The notes beneath the pieces were generated by a model. That model searched no databases and was not told the DNA's origin. It saw only the letters and a list, made by a program, of their open reading frames with translations. Source: Phytoseiulus persimilis (lineage: Eukaryota > Arthropoda > Arachnida > Mesostigmata > Phytoseiidae). Taken from it: 64,000 nt of DNA. Made by a program: the position numbers and the translations under genes. The stretch is from the NCBI GenBank assembly GCA_037576195.1, contig CM075101.1, forward strand, positions 28,830,001-28,894,000. Reading direction: 5' to 3'. This document shows positions 52,101 through 63,559 of this stretch, in pieces; within the stretch, counting starts at the first letter, position 1; every line of letters begins with the position of its first letter.

Positions 52101-54480
52101 GCACAAAGTCAAGTGAACGCCATTCCTACGATGCCAGCAGTCGGCAGCAGTTTTTTCAACCCACTGACATTGATCCAGTTGTCGAGTTCTTCCTCCAGGA
52201 ATAAGGACGCTCGAAGCAGTCGAACGTCAGAAGGAGTCTAAGCGGATGTGCCTCGCCAGAAAAGGGCACCAGACTCTCCCCGCTCCTAAAAAGAACAGCC
52301 TCATCCCTCAAAACCAGAAATCCGGTTTGAGGGAGTTCTCTCACGGTTGTGTCTCGCTGTATCGGTTCGCCTCCCCACAAATGCCACGATGCAATCGCTG
52401 GGTATCGACGCGTCGGATATTGAAGCCGGAGGGTTCAGGGAGAACCGCACTGTTCTTGACGAGCGGACAGCACTGAATTTCCAGGAGAAAGGAGCCGTGA
52501 TCATTGTTGAGAAAAGGTTTTTCTCCTGAGAGAACAGAACCTTTGACCAAAAAAATAATGCGAAAGTTCTCCTCTCGGATGCTTCATTGTCATTATGCAA
52601 AACTCGAGCCTCTCCCTCGGATACTACTTCATGATCACTCTCAGTTCCACCGGCGAGTGAGGTGAGAAGGTTTATGATACTTCTACAAAGACTCATTAGT
52701 GCTTGAGATAAATCACGAGCCCGCATGATTCCGCGAATGATATAACCCTAGCCATCCCTTGATGCGAGCTCTTTCGTCTCCCTTCTCCCGACTGTGAACC
52801 TCCACATTCTGTCTTCAGCAGTGTGGCGTGCAAAGTAAGGAAAACTCGACTGACCGGATGACCACCCGTTCTGCTGGCGGACTAGTTAGATGATGTGAGT
52901 GAATATCTGACAGAGTGATAACAGAGACTGATTATCTGAATAATTATACGATCGACCGCTCAACTCGCTCACTGATCATCCGACGGACTAAGTGTCGGAG
53001 AGACAGGCAGCAGAACGAGTGAATGCCAGTTACACGGACGCTTGCGAATCAGATTTCCGCAGCCCAGAAATACCGGGCTCCTCCAGCTGGAAAAGTGATG
53101 CCTGCCCACTCCGAGCTGCATCGCTAGCTGATGTCATTAGCGAACATTGCGCCCCATTATCGGGCGTCGTGAATGTAGCTTGGAAGCTCAGGCACCATCC
53201 ATCATTCACCGTACATCAGTCCATGGATAGAGAGATGGATTGCTCCATGAGAAGGATCGGGCCGCCCAAAGAGCTGAGAGTTTCAGGCATTCACTATTCC
53301 TCCGTTAATCCAACATATATAAGGTGCGTAACGAACCGGTGACGATTGAGCTTGGATCATCTTCCCTCTCGCGTATCGTCACCGAAAGTCATCAGAGGCG
53401 GCGACTTGCTCAAGTTAGCTATATTCTGAGAAACCCAAGCTGAACGTCCGGGTTCAGACCGAATAGAGCTGCGGTCGACCGAACGTTTAGCACTCCCAGG
53501 AGGCTTCGGGCCTGCTCGACGACATTTCAATGATTCGAGGCTGGAACACGAGTTGGCATTGTCTTTTCGATTTGATCAGCAAACAGAATGATTCGAGAAT
53601 AGAGAGGTTGTACGAATCTCGTATCATCTGGGTGGTGTTTGGCAAATCATCTGTACGAGAGCTTCCGCACGTTGTGTTCCCCTCACGAGAAGTGCTCGAA
53701 CTCAGAACTCGAATGTGTCACCCTGCGAGTGACTGCGGGAACGTCTGGAAAAAGGAGGTAAAAGAACGAACGCCTAGCTTATTTCGCCGGACCGACTTTG
53801 GGTCTTCGACGGAAACCTGACACCGGTCGTGCAGATCTGGTCGTGCAGAGCTCGCAATCATTTAGAGCAAAGCCACGTTAGTCGCTAACATAGAATATCA
53901 CATCATCTTCTCACAATCATACGCCCAGCCGCGTAGCAATCATAGGATTTAGACATTGAGACAGATAGAGCACGATAGACGCTTGTGTCGGAGTAGTCAT
54001 TCAGTCACTTGGGGAAGGAACTGAAGACCAACGAACAGAGGTAACCCACACTATGCAATACAGCGAGCGGTGACGATTGCTGCTCTTAGTCTCTAACTTA
54101 CAGACGGACTTCACCTGCTCCTATAACCCACAGTGTGCACGGCACGGACAGCCCACTGGTGTGACTGTTAATCGGAGCTTAGATCTGAACCGACGCTCGA
54201 GTCGCCAGACTCAAATCGAATCGGGAAACCAAACCCAGGCTTCATCTTCTGTTAAGAGTGGCCTGATGGGATGATCTTTTTTGCCATGTGATCCTCCCTC
54301 CGATTCGAAGCAATTCAGACTCCCTCGGAGAAAAGTTCAAACCGAGTATCCAGGGACCCGTACCGAGATCAGTTTGTGAAAACCGTGTCGGAAGTCTGTC
54401 CTGATCGCGTTTCTACGGTCGAACATCGTCTCTGCACACACCGGCCCAATAGAACCGCTCGTCAAAGAAACTCTGCATCT
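49180..54480. other. Gene-poor stretch
   Basis: No gene can be named. A minus-strand frame over 48966-49433 overlaps the candidate exon above and looks like a shadow. Around 51290-51360 and 51980-52060 there is CAA/ACG triplet-biased sequence. The rest shows no domain, repeat or RNA that I could recognise. Confidence 0.45.
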
Positions 54481-54485
54481 CGGAG

Positions 54486-55108
54486 ATGAACATGGATGAC
54501 ATCACCATGGCCGACTCAGCGCGAAGTTCGTTCGGAGGAACGGGGTCCGGGTTCCACCTCGAGGCGTCGCGCAGCGATAGTCTGTCGGATTCGACGGCGT
54601 GAGTCGGTCATTCGTTGCAGCAACGGTGGTGATCGGCAATATCACCGACAGTATCCAGAAGGCAGAATTACGAAGGGACAACAGATGCATTGTGTGAATC
54701 AGGCGGGAGTAAGGGCAGCTGGATAAGAAGCAGCCACCGGCGACGGTAGCGGCAGCAACATAGTGGGTACATTGTTAGCAATGGTGGAGTCGCTAATTGA
54801 AGATCGATGAGTGATCGTTGCTGCAGACTTCTGTGCTTCACCATGAATTCAATAGAAACTCCTCTCTCCTAGCAACAGCAGCAGCGGTGACTCCGGTGTC
54901 GACGACGAGGACGACGAAGTTGATAAGGGTCGATCCACCCGGACAAAACTCAGCTGCCTCGTGAGCTGACGACCGGGAGCCAATCGCGATGAGTTTCATA
55001 ATATTTATACCTATGCTCTCATCATCGCGACGAGCAGGCTTTGTCTGTCAGCCTGCCAGTTGCCGTGCCTGCCGTACCCACTCGCTGTATCCGGGCTTCT
55101 ATGAATAA
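54486..55108 (+). CDS. Candidate spliced gene for a small acidic Ser-rich protein
   Basis: Exon 1 (54486-54598) starts at an ATG after an in-frame stop and reads MNMDDITMADSARSSFGGTG, then Ser/Asp-rich to SLSDST, ending at a consensus donor GTGAGT (54599-54604) in phase 2. Exon 2 starts at 54873 after a good acceptor (ACTCCTCTCTCCTAG); its first base completes the Ala codon, and the frame continues NSSSGDSGVDDEDDEVDKGR to KLSCL. It then either stops (TGA 54967-54969, 69 aa) or splices at GTGAGC (54961). In the second case a phase-matched exon 55052-55108 behind the acceptor TTTGTCTGTCAG adds PASCRACRTHSLYPGFYE and a TAA (about 85 aa). The exon 1-2 joint agrees in phase and in composition, which makes chance less likely. 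The acidic, Ser-rich protein looks disordered. I do not recognise a family. Confidence 0.4.
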
Positions 55109-55119
55109 TTCTATTCGAA

Positions 55120-58100
55120 TCACGTTCAGCACCTCGGAGGCTACTGTCACAAACGACTCAAACACGGCTGGTTAGTGGGGCCGGTAGGGGGAGGTGGACC
55201 CAGTTGCCGGACGCGCTGCCAACCTACTGGGTGACCTCGTCAAAAAATTACCCCACACTCTGACATATTTTGTTTTCGCCTTATCGAGTCGCGCATTTGA
55301 GCCGCCTGTGCTACCGGTCTCGCTATTGGCTCGTATCAAGCCGAGATAAATTATCTACACTTGGATGGTCCGCACGTTTGGCGTTGTCCTAACAACGGCT
55401 TTGCACAAATATTAACCCAGCGGTGGACGCAAGGATGCCGGCAGAGTTTTATAATGAGATTTAACTTGGGCCACGGAGCGTGCCACTGTTAACCTGGTGA
55501 TGATATCCCGTTTCTCACACAAGAAACGTTGCCGTAACGAATCAAGAACTGGGACGCGAGTACTTCACAGTATATTTGCCGAGCGACTGATGAAGATATT
55601 CACACGAACGTTCGCTGCGTCACGGCGGTTGTGCTCGATGTGTTTTGGTTCGAGTGCGTTTGAGGTCGAGTCAGTGACTTGGGCAAAGTGGCGCGTTCCG
55701 ATGATATTTCCGTCACAAATGAGAACCGCCCTTAGATCGTGATGAATGGATTCGTTTGCGAGTTTGGTGTCATGTGCAAAATCGTGGAGCTCCTATTCGG
55801 AATTGCTCATGGAAGTCGTCGGTGCCCGGCTACAATTTCATTATGGATTGAGTGTGGTGTCACGTCTCACGTGGCTCACCGTGAAGCAGCGTAGCAAATA
55901 TTTGGGCTAATGGTGGCACGGACAAGTGGTCTCCGGTATGCCTCGTAGCTGTTGTAGGTGTTGTTCGACTCGGATTGGACGACGTTCAGGGATTATCCCT
56001 GCAGTTCCGAACCGCTCACATGTCTACACTTCCAAAGGATCCACCTCCGCGAAATTCGGGTGTCTGCGAACCGCTGAACGATTCCCGAGCCGAAGCAACG
56101 CAGCTTTCTGGGTTTCGCGTAGAACTCTGAGGTGCTCAACGTGACATTTTTTGTCCTGTTTGAGCAGTCCCACAAACGTGAGTTGTAATACCAGCCTATC
56201 CACTGCGGGTTCGTGTTGGGTGAAGCCGCACTGCAGGCTTGTATCTGTACTTTGCCAGACGTTGACCGATGCTCTCCTGCAACGCCTGTTGACCTCCACC
56301 GTGACGGGCCGATGTTTACCATTTTTAGTTTTGAGCTCAACTGAGCCCAACTGGAATCAGATACGATGTTCCGGATGCGACTGAAAACTCATCGTTCCGC
56401 CGATGCCGCCTCGTGCCTGTGTCGTCCTTCCAGACCTTCGAGTCCTGAGGCATCAAGTACTCCCCTCTGCATCCATGTTGTATGTGTTCCGTGGGGGGAC
56501 ATTGTGGCGTGCGTTGCTCTGATTGCCGCTCAGCCACGAGAAGATTTAAATATTTTGCTTCAACTTTCACCTCCCTCACCTTGAGTGACAGTTATGTCTG
56601 AGGACACGCAGATCGAGTTCTGTGAGGGGATTATCAGGGACCAGAGCTCATTTCCGGAAACGGGAGTCTCTCTTTCAAGAGGCTAGAATCGAAACAGAGA
56701 TACTCCCTCACCTGGCTTTCTGGTAACAACCTTGACGATTCCCATTCAAATCCATCAGTGGACTCTGCATCTGAGGGTAGCCTCTAAGAACTTCGTGAGA
56801 ATCGCACATCTGCCGGGGCACGAGGCCGTTTCTGAAATTTCCTTTACCCTTCATTCATATATACATCGGTCATGAAAGGTGTTCCGTGCTCGGATCTGAC
56901 GAGTTAGGGAGAGACGAGCAGACGAGATTCATCCGGGAATCGGAGACGTGGAGCGACTCTCTAAAATTAAATGCGTGCATCACACCGCGAGGCGAATTGG
57001 CTCGTTGTCGTACAAGTTATCATCAACTCCCGCACTAGATTGGAGAGCTCACAGTTTATTATAACTCCAATCTCTGGTCGCTTGGCAGCGGTGGGGTTCG
57101 TTCTATCGGCCGCTTCTATGAGTTCGCAAGAGTCGCACTAGAACCGCAATTGTTAGGAAGTGTTTTCCACCGATGTGAGCATTTTTCGAGGAACTTCCTA
57201 ATCATTGTCAAGAAGTGCTCACAATAGGTACCATCTGCTTCGATATCTATGATGTCTTCATGATAAAACTGCTGAGGTGGATCGATCCTCGGAGGAGCTG
57301 TGCTCGAGAGGCATCTCCCTCGGGCGCTGATTCAGCCCCTGGCCGAACTCGAAGTATGGGAACCGATTCAGGTGGCGAAGAGGTTCTTTTAAGAACTGTT
57401 GTTTCGAGCGTCGGCGGAAGACGTGCGGAAGCGTAAAGTTATTCCTCTGCGAGAGGAAGGCCTGTCGACGTATGTCCGATGCTTGGACGGCGAACAGACC
57501 GACTCTTCGGTTGGTTCGCTGTTCGGTCAGCCCATCGGTCGGCTCGGTTAGCTTGGTTAGACAATACGATTAGCATAAATATGTCGTCAGCGATACGATC
57601 TCCGCACCCCACGTGTGCTTACTCCGTGCATGGGTCCGGTGCTGGAGAAGACGTAATTACAGAGTGCTGTCCTACCTGGTGCCGACAGGTGATGTCGCCA
57701 TTTTGCGTGCGTTTTGCGTGCGGTGTTCCGCTTTGTGAAACTTTCGGCGACGGAGTGACGAAAAGACCTCACACAGCAGTGCCCCGCGCTCAGAATCCGC
57801 AATGGGAACCGAACTAACGACGTGATGAAGTGCCACCATGACCAACGTCGGAGCACTGCACCGCCGCCGCCGTTTGGTGCCATCATCTGCACCCGTACTA
57901 TCCCATGGACGACTTGTGTGGTTGACCCAAAAATCGGTCCCCATTTCGTTCAATCTCAATTCCCGCTTGATCCGAACGCCCAGCACCCTCTGAACAAAGC
58001 CAGATCCTGCTAGCGCACGTGGGATAATTTGCAGAGGCAACAGAACAGAAGAAAAAACAAACTTAGTTTAACTTCTGTCCACGGACTGTTGCCGGCTTGA

Positions 58101-60600
58101 CGTGGATTACGCCGGGTGATCGAAGACCCCGCAGTCCCCGACCTGACGCGTTTTCTTTTCTGCTTGTGCTCGGTTGGTTTGTCCAAGCGAGCGATGCACG
58201 GGCGGTCAGACTCTCCGTCGGTTCCTCCAGTTCGTGTCAGCTTTGTATTGTTTGTGTTGAAATCTAAAATAAAGCAAAGCGCAATTAGAGGCAATCAGCT
58301 GATGGAGCCGAATCTCCGGTGATACATCTCAGCTCTGACAGCCAGAACAGTGCGTGGAAAAATGCTCGTTCCCTACGCAGGAGAACAAATACCCACCGCG
58401 GTGTAGACCGTGGATGGTGACGCATGTCTTCGTGAGTCTGTGTGTGCATGCGAGCTCGTGTAGCAGCACCACACACCGCTCGCTTCCCCTGTGTAGAATT
58501 ATGATCTGGAATTCGGGATGACGAAGATGGACGTGAGTGAAAATCAGAAATGGGATTTCACGATCTTCCAGCTGGCGAGGACATCAACGAATGATATGCT
58601 ATGAGGTTGATTTGAAAAAGTTGTGGATAATCACTCGATATAACCTCCTCGGAGGGGAGCCACGACCCAAAGTGGGAAACGAGTCGTGGCACCGTTCCTC
58701 AAGCGAACGAGTTCCTTTGTTCTGAGTAGGATTCGCGTATTCACACAAACACAATCGCCAGCATTCATTTTGAATTAAAGAGGCTCAGAATCTCGGCTGA
58801 ATTTTCGGTGTTGGTTCTCAGCTTCGGTCTTGTCTTCAGGCTGACAGATCGACACGAGCGCACCGACCGGCTAACCCGCGGATAGACCGGCGGATCCTGA
58901 CACAGAGGAGTAACATCATCAGATTGGGCCGTTGATGCCTGAATTCGTAGTAAGAGTAATTCGGACGATTAAAATGCGATCTCGCTGCGATTCGTCTTCA
59001 TTTCAACTTCAACGCGAGTTGGAGGCTGCAGAAGCCTTTACAAGAACATCCTATGCGACTGTGTCTCCGTTTTATTTGGATTGTTTCCATTGATGCCAAG
59101 AACATCTGATGCAGCCTGCTAATCTTGAGAACAGCTCTTGCGCTCTGAGAGCCCCAACGTTTTTTCTCGGGTGGATCTCTCGCAGTATCAGACGTGTTGA
59201 CAGCGTTTGTTTCACGCTTGTCACAGTCAGCCGACAGTTTTCGCCGCAGAGAATCAGCCTGGGTTCCCCAGGAGGAGTCGGAATTCCACTAAATGAGGAT
59301 AACGCGCGATATGGCCAGTACGTAATCAGTAAGAACGCAAGTCGATTTCCTGATCGAATCCGACCGCAACTTCTTTGAGGCATCTCTCAAATCGTCTCGA
59401 GATCGCGTTCCTAGTGAGCGTTGCTTGACGAGGAGTGTTTACCATAGTACGACGGAACCCGCATGGAAATTGGCTCCGGTTTAGTGGTGCCGCCAGTCTC
59501 GATTGAGACACAGTGGAATTCTCACACAGAAAGAGGATCCCAGACAGAGCCGCGATCGGGTGAAACAACGAGGAGCGTGAAGAGCGAGTCTTCGGCATTT
59601 AGTAAATTTGTCTGCATTGTAAATTACTCGACACAACGGCTGTACTACCAAACACGCTGAGCCGAGCAGCGACGACGACAACGGCACCGGTGCCATCACC
59701 GACGATAATTAAACATCTCAGGATTCATCAAGAAGCCGCAAAATAAACGATAATGAACAAAAGCCATTGCGAGCTCCACCGACAGCAGCGGTGTTAACCA
59801 ACACGGTCAGCCAACATAATCGGTTTGACGCACGTTGGTTCGTCGCTGGCTCTGCTGGATGCTTTCTCGCTTGCTCGCGAACCACGGAAAAATTTCTGAA
59901 TCCCACTCAGTTGCTGATGTATGAACAGCTGTCCCAAAGAATCGCCACAGATTAAACCATTACAAGAGACGCTGCAAAAGAGATAAGGTGTCAGCCAGAG
60001 CGTAGTGTTCAGACTACGTGCGGACGTTCGCGGCGAACTTGTAGCGTTGTCTCACGGAGTGGTGGCACTTCGGGGAAAGCTGATACGAGATCTCAAGACG
60101 ACGCGGACGAACGGCTCCCGCTCGTCGACGATTATGCTAGGCATGAAAAAGAGAGAGGCTTGAGTGATTAATTAGGCAATACAATATTCTGTGAATTTCA
60201 AATCGAGCACGATGAAGTAATGTAGTCGTTGGATGCTGTGGCAGCTATCGATCGCGACACGGGTACAAACACGCTCTCGTATACATAAATAAATGAAACA
60301 ACGAGTGTCGAGGATTTTTATCTTCATAATTAGTCGTCTGCATCCAGGCCGCGTTATCCATCTATAAAGATGACCGGCTCCATGTGGACTCCTCACTTCA
60401 GACTCACTGTCGGTGTTCCTCCCAGAGTCCGGCAGAATGTACCGCTGAGGGGTAAAATCAATTATTTAGACGGTGTGCGTTCGTTTTTCGTTGCGTTCAC
60501 AATTTTCCTTTGATATATGGGACTGTCAGCGAATCCCTGGCTCGGAAATGCACTCCACGGAACCGCTCCGGAAATGTCGATTGCTGCCGACTTCGCCTTT
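55120..60600. other. Gene-poor stretch
   Basis: No gene can be named. The stretch holds a 15-bp-stem hairpin at 57147-57207 and a CGGT/GGTT-rich patch at about 57479-57565. Minus-strand open frames at 56024-56579 and 57672-58040 have a protein-like composition but no domain I can identify. Nothing else stood out. Confidence 0.45.
57147..57207 (+). repeat. Inverted repeat / hairpin, 15-bp stem
   Basis: The arm containing TTAGGAAGT (57153-57161) pairs with ACTTCCTAA (57193-57201). Counting flanking bases, 14 of 15 positions pair (one of them G-T), around a 31-base loop. A second short inverted pair, GTGAGCA/TGCTCAC (57175-57181 and 57216-57222), is interleaved with it. Function unknown. Confidence 0.55.
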
Positions 60601-60676
60601 CGAGAAACGATGTGAGTGATTCGGTAAACGCAGAGATTTCAATGTATCTTTCCGTTGTTTTGCCTTCGATCACCAA

Positions 60677-61078
60677 TTACCAAGCGTGCGGGCTTCGAAA
60701 TAGCGACGCTTCCATCTGATTCGATTCCAATCGGACGTTCATCGGAAGTTTCAGCGGGGTTTCAGCCGAATCGATTCCACGGTTTCCCGCCGGTGTGAGA
60801 GGTCCTCTCAATTTGAGCTCCAACGAGATATTTTCTGCCCTTGGCTTTCCAGGCTCCAACCTACGCTGTCTTGTTTGATGTCTGCCGAATCTAATTCCAG
60901 CGAGCACCACTTCTGGTATCCGATCCGATTCCTCGATAACGAACCGTTCGCTAATGTTACGTATGCGCAGCTCGATGAAATATAAAGATACAACAAACAA
61001 TGGGACTCCGGATAATAGGCATCGCCGGAACGCATCCATTGTTTTGTCGTACGATTCATGATAGATGACGTACACCAT
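60677..61078 (-). CDS. Candidate hypothetical protein (133 aa), minus strand
   Basis: An ATG at 61078 opens a 133-codon frame starting MVYVIYHESYDKTMDAFRRC, followed by a hydrophobic segment (LLSGVPLFVVSLYFIEL) that could be a membrane helix. The tail is Arg/Lys-, Pro- and Leu-rich and contains KPRAENISLELKLRGPLTPA. TAA is at 60677-60679; no AATAAA follows closely. The last 90 codons have the more natural composition and could be an exon of their own. It may belong with the frame at 61135-61458 as part of one minus-strand gene. No family is recognised. Confidence 0.3.
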   Translation of the reverse strand: MVYVIYHESYDKTMDAFRRCLLSGVPLFVVSLYFIELRIRNISERFVIEESDRIPEVVLAGIRFGRHQTRQRRLEPGKPRAENISLELKLRGPLTPAGNRGIDSAETPLKLPMNVRLESNQMEASLFRSPHAW

Positions 61079-61134
61079 GCAAATCCGTGCAAGACATCAT
61101 TGATCGGTTCGATTTTAGGACGATCTCCATCGTC

Positions 61135-61458
61135 TCAAATTATTCCTCTCGTCTCTGATCCTCTCAGATAACTGAGCGACATCTCAGAGAAGATTCTCTC
61201 CGAATTTCCCCACTTAAAGGTTGAACAAGAGCCTTCATGGCAGAACCAAATACAAGCCACTGTTTTCTTTCTTTCCGCGGGGTGCTCGTCAGCCGAGCGA
61301 CCGAACTTGAACGATGAAAGTTTGAATTTCGCGCCTCTTCTCCGACGTCTGCTATATTTGTAAGCAGGAGCGCGCGGCATCCACGGAGTGTCCGTTTCGG
61401 TTTCTGTTGTGGCTATTGTTTCGGAATTCAACTGATTGTTAGTGTTCGCTTCCTCCAT
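61135..61458 (-). CDS. Candidate ORF (107 aa) divergent from the TFIIH p34 gene
   Basis: The minus-strand ATG at 61458 starts MEEANTNNQLNSETIATTET, then a strongly basic part (YKYSRRRRRGAKFK) and a C-terminal half with three Cys, ending at TGA 61135-61137. Only 63 bp separate this ATG from the plus-strand TFIIH ATG, so a shared bidirectional promoter is possible. The composition is protein-like, but open frames of this length also occur by chance here. No family is recognised. Confidence 0.3.
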   Translation of the reverse strand: MEEANTNNQLNSETIATTETETDTPWMPRAPAYKYSRRRRRGAKFKLSSFKFGRSADEHPAERKKTVACIWFCHEGSCSTFKWGNSERIFSEMSLSYLRGSETRGII

Positions 61459-61521
61459 CCGTTGGACGATACTTGTCCGCCGAGAGTGTTCGAATTGCAA
61501 GTCGTCCTTGGCTCCACCATT

Positions 61522-62412
61522 ATGGGGTCTCAGTTGCGCCCCGAAGAGGAAGAGGATGGCGAACTGTTAGCAGTTGTTCTCGACACCTCGTTCAGCTCCA
61601 CTTTGATCAAAGAAGACTCTGTGGGTCAATTACTGGATGCCGTCATAACATTCTGCAACTCACATCTGATATACTCGTCTAAAAATTCTTTGGCCGTCGT
61701 GGTCTGTCATCCTCACATCGCAAAGATGATCTACCCGGTATCGGCCGACACAATCCAGAACATTAGGCCCCCCGATGGTCAGATGGAAATTTTGGCCCAC
61801 GCAACTCAGGTGATACGCGATGGAATCAAAGAAGTGGTGACTTCATGGCAAGGCATATACAATATCGAACCGTTACTCACAGGGGGCATGGCCCTCGCGC
61901 TCTGTCACATCGCCAAACGCATGACAAACACAGCTGGTAAACTGAACGGCCGTGTCTTGGTGATCAGTTCCTCTGGGGAGAGTGCTCATCAGTACCTGAA
62001 CTTTATGAATGTATTCTTCGCGGCTCAGCGCAAGGCTATCGTTGTGGACTCCTGCGTGATCCAGAAGGACTGCGGCCTTTTACAACAAGGTGCAGATATT
62101 ACCGGGGGAAATTATCTCAAAGCCCCTTCGATCGCCGGCTTGCTCGAGTACCTTTTATGGGTATTCCTTCCACCGAAGTCTCTTCGAACAAAACTGGTTC
62201 TTCCGAAACCAGATGTCGTCGATTATCGGACGGCTTGCTTCTGTCATCGGAACCTCATCGAAGTCGGTTACGTGTGTTCAGTATGTTTGTCGATTTTCTG
62301 TGTATTCGCTCCGATCTGTTCCACTTGTCAAACACATTTTAAATTCATGGGATATAAGCAGTCGCTGCTGAAGAAGAAGGACCAGAAATCTTTGCAGGCG
62401 CCACTTATGTAG
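61522..62412 (+). CDS. GTF2H3: General transcription factor IIH subunit 3 (p34 / Tfb4)
   Basis: The p34 subunit of the TFIIH core, which acts in nuclear promoter opening and nucleotide excision repair and binds the p44 subunit. The protein is 296 aa, close to animal orthologues (about 300). Residues 14 to about 225 form the von Willebrand A-like fold typical of p34, starting LLAVVLDTSFSS and including LTGGMALALCHIAKRM and GRVLVISSSGESAHQYLNF. Residues 239-269 are the C-terminal zinc-binding module with Cys 239, 241, 252, 255, 260, 266 and 269 (FCHRNLIEVGYVCSVCLSIF), followed by a Lys-rich tail. The frame is also open upstream to 61462, but the ATG at 61522 (MGSQLRPEEEEDGELL) gives the expected N-terminus. 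The gene has no intron. Its neighbours are unrelated; it lies head-to-head with a minus-strand open frame. Confidence 0.95.
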   Translation: MGSQLRPEEEEDGELLAVVLDTSFSSTLIKEDSVGQLLDAVITFCNSHLIYSSKNSLAVVVCHPHIAKMIYPVSADTIQNIRPPDGQMEILAHATQVIRDGIKEVVTSWQGIYNIEPLLTGGMALALCHIAKRMTNTAGKLNGRVLVISSSGESAHQYLNFMNVFFAAQRKAIVVDSCVIQKDCGLLQQGADITGGNYLKAPSIAGLLEYLLWVFLPPKSLRTKLVLPKPDVVDYRTACFCHRNLIEVGYVCSVCLSIFCVFAPICSTCQTHFKFMGYKQSLLKKKDQKSLQAPLM

Positions 62413-62414
62413 GT

Positions 62415-62445
62415 AATAAATAAATCACCGCAGTTTGTAAATAAA
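62415..62445 (+). promoter_or_regulatory. Poly(A) signals of the TFIIH p34 gene
   Basis: AATAAA occurs at 62415-62420, 62419-62424 (overlapping) and 62440-62445, starting two bases after the stop codon. A T-rich stretch (CTCTTCTTTCG) follows. Together they predict a 3' UTR of only a few tens of bases. Confidence 0.75.
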
Positions 62446-62449
62446 TCCT

Positions 62450-63330
62450 CTTCTTTCGATCGATGCCCAGTGTCTCTCGAGTTCATTCCGTCAGCTCAGA
62501 GAGCGGTTGAAGCTCCCAAGAATCGAGTCGAGAGTTTTCTGCGTTTCCAGCCTTTTTCACGTGCTCAGTTGAATGAAATTCCGCAATCTGGCTCCGAAAA
62601 CGAGGCTGGGACCCCGGAATAATCGCAACCGATGGAAGCGGCGATTGCCCATTGGTCTTCTCAATCGACGGCAAAAATTCGAGCAATTCCTTTCGACTGC
62701 TAGACAAAGAGTAAGGAATCCGACGATTCCTATTCATTAGTCTGGTATCGCTTTGAACAGGAGAAAAATTCGGAATATTTGAATAAGTGGACCTCTTACA
62801 TTCCCGCAGAACAGAACAAGCTTCTGTTCATTCTTTGAAGATGCGTGTCTCGAATCGAAGTTACGGAATGGGGCATTTGGGGACCCCAAATAGCGTCGGC
62901 CCGGTCGGCGTCAAGACGTCTACTGAGACCAGACTGCATGGTGCCGCCAGATGGGGTCATCCCCTTTTTGAAGCAGCCGACTCAGTTGTTGAACTAAACT
63001 ATTACCAAACATCATCCAGAGCGTCAGCGAAGGCTTTACGAGCTCATCCCGGAGAAGGTTTGAACGCGTTCAGAGGTCGTGTCTGCGCTTCATGGTTGTT
63101 CCCGTTTTGTAAGGAAATCAAGCAGGCCAGGCCAACGCCCTCAACACTTGCGAGAGAAGTCAACGGTTTTGTCGCGCCTCTCGCGATGAGCGGAGTGTTC
63201 CTCTAATGCGACCAACCGAGGAAGCATGAACGAACGTCCCGTTGGGACATTGATTGCGGGATTCCAAGAAAAGCCCATCCTTCACCACGAAACATAACAC
63301 TCTCGAGGGATCTTCGAAATAATCCGTTTA
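62450..63330. other. Intergenic stretch
   Basis: A plus-strand frame (62787-63206) and a minus-strand frame (62483-62737) are open but have no recognisable domain. Nothing else was seen. Confidence 0.4.
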
Positions 63331-63335
63331 TTTAT

Positions 63336-63542
63336 TTATTGTTCCCTCGGAATGCGCTCAGTTTTGAGGTGATAGCCGGACACCGGAGGCACCACGCAGT
63401 CTGGGAGGACTCTTGAGGTCGGCGTTGTTGTTGTCGTTACCATCGTTGTTGTCACGGTCGTCGTAGTTGTTGCTCCTACTGGTCGCAGAGCTATTTTGCT
63501 ACGTTGACGGCGACAACGAAGACTGCGGCGGGCAAACTTCAC
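63336..63542 (-). CDS. Candidate terminal exon, Thr-rich, minus strand
   Basis: The minus-strand frame contains a basic part (RRSLRCRRQRSKIALRP), a Thr-rich run (TTTTTVTTTMVTTTTT) and the tail VSGYHLKTERIPREQ. Its TAA lies inside the first of three overlapping AATAAA hexamers. No ATG opens the frame, which continues upstream to about 63649. A pyrimidine-rich tract ending in CTCGAG near 63585 could be its acceptor. The Thr run comes from a triplet-biased tract, which weakens the case. No family is recognised. Confidence 0.28.
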   Translation of the reverse strand: MKFARRSLRCRRQRSKIALRPVGATTTTTVTTTMVTTTTTPTSRVLPDCVVPPVSGYHLKTERIPREQ

Positions 63543-63559
63543 AGCGCGACGGCGTCGGT

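Noticed and set aside
55920-56580. Minus-strand frames with a stretch (VEHLRVLRE) recalling a reverse-transcriptase loop
   Set aside because: No catalytic motif and no other conserved block is present, so the match is too short to mean anything.
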